DNA of 64,000 bases from positions 16,882-80,881 of the forward strand of contig VHDF01000009.1 in assembly GCA_016871495.1 (NCBI GenBank), read 5' to 3'. Shown in pieces: positions 48,456 to 56,600 of the stretch. Source of the DNA: Verrucomicrobiota bacterium. GTDB taxonomy: Bacteria; Verrucomicrobiota; Verrucomicrobiia; Limisphaerales; VHDF01. The first letter of the stretch is position 1. Each line of letters starts with the position of its first letter. Made by a program: the position numbers and the translations under genes. Below the pieces are notes generated by a model. That model ran no database searches. It was given only the letters and a program-made list of their open reading frames with translations, and had not been told where the DNA came from.

Positions 48456-49525
48456 ACACACGTTGGTTGGGATGGATCCGGTGGCTGGGTGTTGTGGGGG
48501 TGGGTTTCCTGAGTGGATGCGCTGTCGGGCCGCGTTCCGATCCGCCCGCTCTCAGCCGGTTCGAATACGAGGAGGCCCAGATGGGATTGCCGTTCAGAAT
48601 CGTTTTGTATGCGTCGTCCCGGGTGGAGGCGGATCGCGCCTCGCAAGCGGCGTTTCGGCGCATCGCCGAGCTGAATTCCCGGTTGAGCGATTACGAAGAC
48701 ACGAGTGAAACGACGATCCTTTCCAAGTCGGGAGGAACGGGGCGCGAAGTTTCCGTGGGTTCTGACTTGTGGAAGGTGCTGCGGGGGAGTGAGGCGATGG
48801 TGCGACGGTCCGGGGGCGCATTTGATCCTACCGTTGGGCCGTTGATTCAGATCTGGCGCCGGGCGAGGAGGGAACGGGAGATGCCGAAGCCGGAAGTTGT
48901 GGAGGAAGCGCGCCGAAGGACTGGATTCCAAAAAGTCATTCTTTCGTCATCCAAGCGAACCGTCCGATTGACCACGCCGGGGATGAGGCTTGATTTCGGC
49001 GGCATAGCGAAGGGTTACGCTGCGGACGAGGCGATTGCCACTTTGGAAAAATTAGGCATTCGCTCCGCCTTGGTTTCCGGAGGCGGGGACATGACGGTGA
49101 GTGAACCGCCGCCGGGCCAGCAAGGCTGGAAAGTGGAGATTGGGGTGCCGCGTCCGGAAACGGCTGCTTCCAAGCGCTTCGTTTACCTGCGCCATCAAGG
49201 TTTGGCGACCTCGGGCGACTTGTTTCAGTATTTCGAACACGAAGGTGTGCGTTATTCCCACATCGTCAACCCGGCCACCGGCATCGGATTGACCCATCGA
49301 ATCCAAGTTACGGTGATCGCTCGAACGGGGATGGAAGCGGACTCCCTCTCGACGGCGGTGAGTGTGTTGGGCATCGAGAAGGGGTTGAAGTTGGTGGAAC
49401 GGACGCGGGGCGCCTCGGCCTCCATCCTCCGGTTGGATGGGCCGAACATGTTCCTCCGTGATTCGACAGGATTTGGCAAGCATCTGTGGAATGAACCGGC
49501 CCGCGAGCGTGGACGGTCGGAGTAA
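48452..49525 (+). CDS. apbE: FAD:protein FMN transferase ApbE, lipoprotein
   Basis: Attaches FMN through a phosphoester bond to Ser/Thr of target flavoproteins such as NqrB/C and RnfG. The 357-residue protein has lipobox FLSGC (Cys23) and ApbE motifs: MGLPFRIVLYASS, RIAELNSRLSDYEDTSETTI, GGAFDPTVGPLIQIWRRARR, LDFGGIAKGYAADEAIATLE, SALVSGGGDMTVSEPPPGQQ, LATSGDLFQYF and SHIVNPATGIGL, then TGMEADSLSTAVSVLGIEKG. No Nqr/Rnf or FMN-acceptor gene is in the window. ATG 48452 overlaps the esterase stop. It converges with the DUF1501 gene across a hairpin. Confidence 0.93.
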   Translation: MNTRWLGWIRWLGVVGVGFLSGCAVGPRSDPPALSRFEYEEAQMGLPFRIVLYASSRVEADRASQAAFRRIAELNSRLSDYEDTSETTILSKSGGTGREVSVGSDLWKVLRGSEAMVRRSGGAFDPTVGPLIQIWRRARREREMPKPEVVEEARRRTGFQKVILSSSKRTVRLTTPGMRLDFGGIAKGYAADEAIATLEKLGIRSALVSGGGDMTVSEPPPGQQGWKVEIGVPRPETAASKRFVYLRHQGLATSGDLFQYFEHEGVRYSHIVNPATGIGLTHRIQVTVIARTGMEADSLSTAVSVLGIEKGLKLVERTRGASASILRLDGPNMFLRDSTGFGKHLWNEPARERGRSE

Positions 49526-49672
49526 CGTCGTCCATCGAGTTTCAGCAATGTGGTTTAGACCGAACTGCGCCCCGCGTTCGACGAACGGATACCATTCCAC
49601 GCCCTGTTGGACGAAGTTTTCCTCGGACCACGCCTCAAGGATACGTTTTTGTGCAACAAGGGCGCGGTTTCA

Positions 49673-49722
49673 CTAGCCCGGAAATTCCCAGTCGCGAAAC
49701 AAGTATGAAATTTCCGGGCTAG
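49673..49722. terminator. Perfect 14-bp inverted repeat between convergent genes
   Basis: CTAGCCCGGAAATT (49673-49686) and AATTTCCGGGCTAG (49709-49722) pair perfectly around a 22-nt loop. The right arm includes the TAG stop of the minus-strand DUF1501 gene (49719-49721). Its position between the 3' ends of apbE (49525) and that gene suits a bidirectional terminator or mRNA 3'-end protector. No U-run follows on either strand, so it is not a canonical intrinsic terminator. Confidence 0.5.
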
Positions 49723-51209
49723 GCGATCAGGTCGCGGACGACGTGGCCGTGAACGTCGGTCAGGCGGAAGTCGCGTCCTGCGTGGCGGAACACGAGTTTT
49801 TCATGATCGAAGCCGAGCATCCAGAGCAGGGTGGCGTGCAGATCGTGGACATGCACTTTCTTCTCCACGGCCTGAAAGCCGAATTCGTCCGTCGCGCCGT
49901 GGGCATAACCCCCGCGAGCGCCTCCCCCTGCCAGCCACATCGTAAAGCCGTGATGATTATGGTCTCGCCCGTTGATTTTCCCCGCGTTGGAACCCGGTGT
50001 GGGAAGTTCCACCGTGGGCGTGCGTCCAAATTCGCCGCCCCAAATCACGAGCGTTTCGTCGAGCAAACCTCGCTGCTTCAGATCCTTCAGGAGCGCCCCG
50101 ATGGCTTGGTCTGAATCCTTGGCTAAACGGCGATGGTTCACCTCCAAGTCGTCGTGGTTGTCCCAGGGTTGGCCGGATCCGGTCCAGACCTGCACAAAGC
50201 GGACGCCGCGTTCGACGAGTCTTCTCGCCATCAGCATCTGGCGGCCCTGGGTGTGGCGTCCGTAGAGGTCCCGGATGGTCTCCGGTTCGCGAGTCAGGTC
50301 CAAGGCGTCCGTGGCATCCAACTGCATGCGGTAGGCGAGTTCGAAGGATTGGATGCGCGCCTCGAGTTGGGCATCCTCGGCACGGGCGCGCAGGTGGCGC
50401 GCGTTGAGTTGTTGGAGCAATTCAAGCTGCTTCTTTTGGGTCTCGAGTCCGGTGTAGCGGTTTTCGATGTGCTCAATCAACTTCTCCATCTCCGCGTGTT
50501 GCGTGTCGATATAGGTGCCTTGGTAGACGCCGGGGAGGAATCCTGACTGCCAATTTTGGGATTCTTGGATGGGATAGCCGCCCGGGCACATGGCGATGAA
50601 ACCGGGTAAATTCTGATTGATGGTGCCGAGCCCGTAGGTGAGCCAGGAACCGAAGCTGGGCCGGATCTGCCGTGCCTCGCCGCAATTCATAAGCAGCAGG
50701 GACGGTTCGTGATTGGGCACGTCCGCGTGCATGGAGCGAATCACGGCGATGTCGTCGATGCATTCCGCAACCTTAGGGAAAAGTTCGCTGACTTCGAGTC
50801 CGGATTGCCCGTGAGGCCTGAACTTGAAGGGAGAGCCGAAAGCGGCTCCCGTCCGGCGCTCGGTGGCGAGATTGGCCGACGGCAGTGGCTTGCCATGATA
50901 CTGGTTGAGCAACGGCTTCGGGTCGAAAGTATCCACATGCGAAGGCCCGCCATTCATGAACAGGTGAATGACCCGTTTGGCTTTGGCGCCGAACTGCGCT
51001 GGTCGGGAAGCGAGAGGCGAGAGCGCGGGCGCATCCGGAGCGGAAGCAGAAAGCGAGGAGAACAGGCTGGCCAGACCAAGCGCGCCGAATCCCATGCCGC
51101 AACGGTTCAAGAATTCCCGGCGAGTCTGGAAAAGGTGTTCGAGTTGGAGTTCGTTTCCCCCGTTTTTTGGGGGGCGAACGCCGAACGCGTGGTCATCGAG
51201 ATTCCGCAT
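49719..51209 (-). CDS. DUF1501 family protein, Tat-exported, without DUF1553 partner
   Basis: A full-length 496-residue relative of the partial protein at 1-1296. The Tat-type signal is TRREFLNRCGMGFGALGLAS. Family motifs are HLFMNGGPSHVDTFDPKP, GQSGLEVSELFPKVAECIDD, IRSMHADVPNHEPSLLLMNC, SWLTYGLGTINQNLPGFIAM, LVERGVRFVQVWTGSGQPWD, WGGEFGRTPTVELP, GRDHNHHGFTMWLAGGG and the C-terminal LLWMLGFDHEKLVFRHAGRD. No DUF1549/1553 gene adjoins it. ATG 51209 is preferred over 51245, but the pre-signal stretch is long and a later start is possible. It is divergent from the UreF-like gene. Confidence 0.9.
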   Translation of the reverse strand: MRNLDDHAFGVRPPKNGGNELQLEHLFQTRREFLNRCGMGFGALGLASLFSSLSASAPDAPALSPLASRPAQFGAKAKRVIHLFMNGGPSHVDTFDPKPLLNQYHGKPLPSANLATERRTGAAFGSPFKFRPHGQSGLEVSELFPKVAECIDDIAVIRSMHADVPNHEPSLLLMNCGEARQIRPSFGSWLTYGLGTINQNLPGFIAMCPGGYPIQESQNWQSGFLPGVYQGTYIDTQHAEMEKLIEHIENRYTGLETQKKQLELLQQLNARHLRARAEDAQLEARIQSFELAYRMQLDATDALDLTREPETIRDLYGRHTQGRQMLMARRLVERGVRFVQVWTGSGQPWDNHDDLEVNHRRLAKDSDQAIGALLKDLKQRGLLDETLVIWGGEFGRTPTVELPTPGSNAGKINGRDHNHHGFTMWLAGGGARGGYAHGATDEFGFQAVEKKVHVHDLHATLLWMLGFDHEKLVFRHAGRDFRLTDVHGHVVRDLIA

Positions 51210-51332
51210 CGGGACCAGAATTGCCCGGCTCCCCATAAAGGTCAAATCCGGATCTTGCTGGCAGGCGAGTTGGGAGCGGTGCTAGCTTCCGGCGTGTGCA
51301 GGCCTGCGCTCAGGCCGGGTCTGGACGCGTTT

Positions 51333-51977
51333 ATGAGACAAGAAACACCAGTGGCGGCGGTGCAACTCCCCGTCGAGGGCGATGTGCATCCCTTGGCGGC
51401 GTGTTTGGGTTCGGGCGCACGGGTGCCGGCGCTGGCCTGGCCGGGAGGCGAGATTCGCAACCTGGAGGATTTGGAGTGTTTCTTGGATCGATACTTTCGC
51501 GAATGGCTGTTGCCTTCGGAATTACCCAGAATTCTGCAAGCTGCATTGCTCGCCAGCCAGTCGAAGTTTCGTGAGATCACGTCGCTCGACTCCCCTGACG
51601 GGCAGGGTGCATGGCTGCCGCCCCTGGCGGAGGCGAGTCGGAAATCGGGATCTCTTCAGCTCAGAAAAATGATGGCCTTGAGGGACTTGAAAGGATTGCG
51701 CCGGTATGGGGAAGCGGTTCGGCAAGGGAAAGCAACCGGTTCGCATACGGTGGTTTTCGGAACGATGCTCGGCATCTACGCGATTCCGTTGCGTCAGGGG
51801 CTGATGCACTATGCGAGGCAAACCATGTTGGGCTTGGCCGAGGCGGGCGCGGATCGTTTGAAACTGGGGGAGGAGCAACGGCGGACGCTGATGGATGGAT
51901 GGGCCGGGAAAATCGAACAGCCTCTCCGCCATCAGATGGATCAATTGCTGGCCAATGGCCTGGAGCTGCTTGGGTAG
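51333..51977 (+). CDS. UreF-like protein
   Basis: A 214-residue all-helical protein with resemblance to the urease accessory protein UreF: LEDLECFLDRYFREWLLPSE, LPRILQAALLASQSKFREIT, and the C-terminal SHTVVFGTMLGIYAIPLRQG, a characteristic UreF segment, with LRHQMDQLLANGLE. The canonical N-terminal DSALPTGGFAHS motif is weak or absent (VQLPVEGDVHPLAACLG). No urease structural or accessory genes are in the window, so it may serve another nickel enzyme or a distant urease. ATG 51333 is the best start; coding could begin slightly earlier. The next gene begins 31 bp downstream on the same strand. Confidence 0.55.
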   Translation: MRQETPVAAVQLPVEGDVHPLAACLGSGARVPALAWPGGEIRNLEDLECFLDRYFREWLLPSELPRILQAALLASQSKFREITSLDSPDGQGAWLPPLAEASRKSGSLQLRKMMALRDLKGLRRYGEAVRQGKATGSHTVVFGTMLGIYAIPLRQGLMHYARQTMLGLAEAGADRLKLGEEQRRTLMDGWAGKIEQPLRHQMDQLLANGLELLG

Positions 51978-52008
51978 TTGAGGGCATCGAGGGTCCCCAT
52001 GTCGCATC

Positions 52009-53499
52009 ATGCCAGCGAATTTCGGTTTTAATGCCGCGGATTGGGTGGTGATCCTGGTTTACCTGACCGGGATTCTCGGGTTGGGATTGGCGTTTGGCAA
52101 AGGACAGTCCACCACACGCGATTATTTTCTCGGCAGCCGGAACATCCCCTGGTGGGGGGTGGGACTCTCCATCGTGGCCACGGAGACCAGCGCGCTCACT
52201 TTCATCGGTGTGCCCGGGATGGCTTTCGGTCAGGATCACCTGTCGTTTATCCAGATCGTGATTGGTTATGTGCTGGCGCGAGTGCTGCTTGCCTGCTTCC
52301 TGGTGCCTCACTACTTCCGGGGCGAGATTTATTCGCCTTACCAGCTCTTTCGAGATCGATTCGGTTCGGGAGCACAGCGAACGGCGGGGGGAATCTTTTT
52401 GGTGGCGGGCACCCTGGCCGCCGGAGTGCGCGTTTACGTGACTTGCATCCCCTTGCAACTGCTCCTGGGATTCCAAACCGACGAGATTTTTTGGGTCATG
52501 GTGCTCTTCGTCGGACTGTCCTTGATCTACACCTATGTGGGCGGCGTCAAGGCGGTGATCTGGACCGATGCGGTTCAGTTTGTGTTGTTGCTGGCCGGGG
52601 GTATTTTCACGTTGATTTACATTCCGACGCTGCTGGACGGAGGATGGACGGCGGTTTGGAAGCAGGCGCAGGAAGGGGGCAAATTGCAGTGGCTCAATAC
52701 GGAATGGGGATGGAACCGTCCGCTGAATCTATGGATGGGAGTCTTCGGGGCGACCGTACACGCGATGTCTTCACACGGAGCCGATCAATTAATCGTGCAG
52801 CGAGTGTTGACCTGCTCCAACGTCAAAGAGGGCCGGAAAGCGTTGGTCTTGAGTGCGGTGATCATTTTTCCACTGATGGTGCTGTTCCTCCTCACGGGCG
52901 TGTTTCTTTGGGTCTATTACCAAGTGAATTCCGCCATGCCCGTGCCGATTCCCGAGCTGCGCCCGGGGGTTTCGAGGAACGATTACGTGTTTCCAATTTT
53001 TATCCTCACCGTGATCCCCAACGTCTGGAAGGGTTTCTTGATCGTGGCGATCCTCTCGGCGGCGATGTCCTCCGTCAGTTCGGCGCTTTCAGCACTGGCG
53101 TCGGTTTCAACGATGGATTTCTTGCGCAGATCGGATGGGGAAGAGGAGCCGGAGAGAGCTCTGGCGCGGAGCAAGCGAGCGACGCTTTTTTGGGCGGTGG
53201 CGATGGTGGGAGTGGCATGGTTTGCCCAGCAGGCGGAATCCATTCTTCACCTCGCCATGACGCTGTCGGGGCTGACCAGCGGCGCCATGTTGGGGGGGCT
53301 GATCCTGGCCGTATGGGGACCACCAGGAAGCTCGCGTCCCGTCGTCGCGGGCATGCTGGCGTCCTTTTTCTTCATGGTGGGGCTTACGTCACAGACCGCC
53401 GTCAAAGTGGCCTGGCCGTGGTTCACCCTGATTGGCACCGTGATCACGCTCGCAGTCGCGGCCATCGGGATGATGCGAGACCGGCCGGCCAAGCCCTGA
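52009..53499 (+). CDS. Sodium:solute symporter (SSS family)
   Basis: A 496-residue inner-membrane Na+-coupled transporter with about 13 helices. Family features: GLGLAFGKGQSTTRDYFLGS, IPWWGVGLSIVATETSALTF (sodium-site helix 1), YSPYQLFRDRFG, LIYTYVGGVKAVIWTDAVQF, MSSHGADQLIVQRVLTCSNV, PNVWKGFLIVAILSAAMSSV and SSALSALASVSTMDFLRR. The substrate could be a sugar, sialic acid or other organic solute. It is 31 bp downstream of the UreF-like gene and may be cotranscribed. A solo repeat end lies about 40 bp after its stop. Confidence 0.92.
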   Translation: MPANFGFNAADWVVILVYLTGILGLGLAFGKGQSTTRDYFLGSRNIPWWGVGLSIVATETSALTFIGVPGMAFGQDHLSFIQIVIGYVLARVLLACFLVPHYFRGEIYSPYQLFRDRFGSGAQRTAGGIFLVAGTLAAGVRVYVTCIPLQLLLGFQTDEIFWVMVLFVGLSLIYTYVGGVKAVIWTDAVQFVLLLAGGIFTLIYIPTLLDGGWTAVWKQAQEGGKLQWLNTEWGWNRPLNLWMGVFGATVHAMSSHGADQLIVQRVLTCSNVKEGRKALVLSAVIIFPLMVLFLLTGVFLWVYYQVNSAMPVPIPELRPGVSRNDYVFPIFILTVIPNVWKGFLIVAILSAAMSSVSSALSALASVSTMDFLRRSDGEEEPERALARSKRATLFWAVAMVGVAWFAQQAESILHLAMTLSGLTSGAMLGGLILAVWGPPGSSRPVVAGMLASFFFMVGLTSQTAVKVAWPWFTLIGTVITLAVAAIGMMRDRPAKP

Positions 53500-53537
53500 A
53501 TCGGTGTCAACGCCTCGCCCCGGCGCTGCCGCGCGCA

Positions 53538-53560
53538 GCACCGATTACCTGTGGATGCAC
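53538..53560 (+). repeat. Solo end of the intergenic repeat family
   Basis: CACCGATTACCTGTGGATGCAC matches the right end shared by repeats B and C (CACCGACAACCTCTGGATGCAC type), but no interior or left end is recognisable in the 140-bp gap between the symporter and the CotH protein gene. It is probably the remains of a deleted element. Confidence 0.55.
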
Positions 53561-53640
53561 TGAAAAGGGGGAGTCGGTTGTTTTCACGGAAGACATTTTG
53601 AAGGGACCCCGCTAGGGTTGCTCCCCAACATCCCTACACC

Positions 53641-56600
53641 ATGTTGTTCGAATTCATCTTCACCCACTTTCGATCACGCCTCGTCCTTGGGCTCATCCCG
53701 GTCCTGGCTCTGACGCTTTCCGGTGCCACCGTGGAACTGATTCCCAGGGGAAGCAACTGGAGCTGGTGGAAGGGAACCAACGATCCGGTCTCCGCGGAGG
53801 GCTGGCGATTGAAAACGTTCGACGATCGCGCCTGGTCTCGGGGTGCGGCGCCCTTTCACTACGGCGAGGGCGTTGCCACCGGCACGGAACTCGCCGACAT
53901 GCGCAACAATTACAGCGCCGTCTATCTGCGCCGCCCGTTCCGGTTGGACGCCCCCGCGGACGTCGCCGTCCTTCACCTCGGTGTGGCGGCTGATGATGGA
54001 TTTATTGCCTGGATCAACGGCCGGGAGGTCGCCCGGTTCAACCTTCCTGATGGACCTGTCTCCCGCTCCACCCTCGCCGTGGGCGCTGCGACGGAGCCTG
54101 TTCCTTTTGACCAGTTCACCGTCACCCATGCGCCAGGACTGCTCGAACAGGGAACGAACATCCTCGCGATCATGGGGTTCAATATTTCCTTGGGTGGAAG
54201 CTCAGATTTTTTTCTCGATGTTGCGCTCGCGGCGGAATTCGATTCCAACGCTCCACGTATCATCGAAACCATTCCAGTCCCGGGCGTTCGAGTTCGCGAC
54301 TTGAGCACGGTCGAACTTCATTTCAGCGAACGGGTCACCGGACTTGACGCCGCGGACCTTCTCATCAATCGCGTTCCTGCGGAGCGGGTGGAGGAAACGG
54401 CCCCGGGTCACTTTGTGTTCTCGTTTGCGCCACCCGGCGAAGGTTTGGTCACCTTGGCCTGGCGTGACGGTCACGGCATTACCGATCTCGCGAATCCTCC
54501 CTTGCCGTTTGCCGGAGCCAGTTGGACGTATCAGCTCGATCCCAACATCACCGTGCCTGGCGTGGTCATCTCCGAGTTCATGGCGGACAACGACCGAACC
54601 CTCAATGACGAGGACGGGGACAGTTCCGATTGGATTGAACTCCACAATTCGAACGAGGATGCCGTGGATCTGACGGGCTGGTTTCTCAGTGACGATCCGG
54701 CCGTGCCCACGAAATGGAGGTTCCCCGCGATCTCCATCAAGGGTCAAGGTTACCTCCTCGTCTTCGCTTCCGAGAAGGACCGGACCAATGCCACAGCGCG
54801 ATTGCATACCAACTTCCGCCTCAGCCCATCGGGTGAGTTTCTTTCCCTTTTCGACCCTCGCACCAACGTGATCAGCGCTTTCTCCCCGGCGTTTCCACCC
54901 CAGGAAAAGGATGTTTCGTATGGACGCTTGGTGGGTACCAGAGGCACGGGATATTTCAGCAAACCCACTCCGGGATCCGCCAACAGCAGCGGAGGCGTGG
55001 GATTTGCCGCCGCCGTCGAGTTCTCCCGATCCAGCTCCACTTTTTTCAACCCTTTACACTTGATCCTGTCTTCCGCCGGCACCAACACCTCAATTCGTTA
55101 TACCCTGAACGGCGCGGCCCCTACCCAGGAATCGGCTCTTTACACCGCGCCTGTCCCCATCACCAATTCAGTCCTGGTGCGTGCGCGCGCCTATGCTCCC
55201 GGACTCCTCCCCGGACCGATTCGATCCGAAGGCTTCGTGCTTCTCGGACGCGACGTGCTTGCCTTTACCTCCGACCTTCCGGTGCTCATTCTGCATACTG
55301 CGGGTCAAGGCACCATCTCGGCCTCTCGACAGACGCCCGCTCATATTTCCCTCTTCGAACCCATCAACGGTGTCACCTCCATCACCAACAAACCTTCATT
55401 TCATACACGTGGCGCCCTGAGGGTGCGAGGCTCCAGCACGGAAGGGCTGCCCAAGTCCAGTTGGGCGATGGAATTTTGGGATGAAGCCAATCTCGATCGC
55501 AATCTGCCCATCCTCGATTTTCCGGCGGACTCCGATTGGGTCCTCTACGCTCCCAACAGTTTCGAGCCTTCGCTGCTGCACAATCCCTTCATGCACAGCC
55601 TGAGCAAGGACATTGGGCGTTACTCCCCGCGCACTCGCTTCGTCGAGGTGTTCGTCAGCCATGGGTTCACGCCCGGACCGATCGCCAGCAACCGCTACAA
55701 CGGCATCTATGTGCTGGAAGAGAAGATCTCCATCGGACGGCATCGCGTCGCGATCGACAAACTCGAGCCCGAACACCTCAATGCCCCCGAAGTGCAAGGG
55801 GGCTACCTGTTGAAAATCGACCGCCTCGATCCGGGAGACGCCGGTTTTTCCGGCGCCGGGATCAACATGGGCTTTGTGGATCCCAAGGAACGCGAGATTG
55901 GACTTCCCTCGCGCGCTGCCCAGCGAAACTACATCAGGTCTTATTTTACCGCCTTCGGACAAGCGCTCAATGATCGCACGCTTTTCAACGACCCCCTTCG
56001 CGGTTACGCGGCTTACATTGACACCGGATCCTGGATCGACTTTCACTGGCTCAACACCCTGTCCGCGAATCCGGACGGATTTCGCCTCAGCACCTATCTC
56101 CACAAACCCCGGTTCGGAGGGATCACGTTCGGACCCATCTGGGATTTCGATCGCACGCTCGGGTCCACGGACGGACGCGATATGAATCCGCGATTGTGGG
56201 GCGGAGGTGGGTCCGACTTCTTCTTCAATTTTACCTGGTGGGGGACCCTTTTTCGAGACGCCGATTTCTTCCAACGATACATCGACCGCTACCATGAATT
56301 GCGGCGTGGCGAATTTTCCACCGCCGCCTTGCATGCTCGGGTGGACCGGCTCGCCGGGGAGGTCCGGCAGGCGCAGCCTCGCGAGCGGGCACGCTGGCGC
56401 ATCACTCCTCGCGGCGGCAGCTACGATGCCGAAATCGCCCGTTTGAGAGCGTGGCTCTCCAATCGCGTGGATTTCTTCGATGCTCAATTTGTGCGCCCAC
56501 CTCTGCTCAGTCGTGCCGGAGGCTCCGTCGCGCCAGGGTTCGAACTGACGCTCTCCAATCCGACGAATACCCCCATCTATTACACCCTCGACGGAACCGA

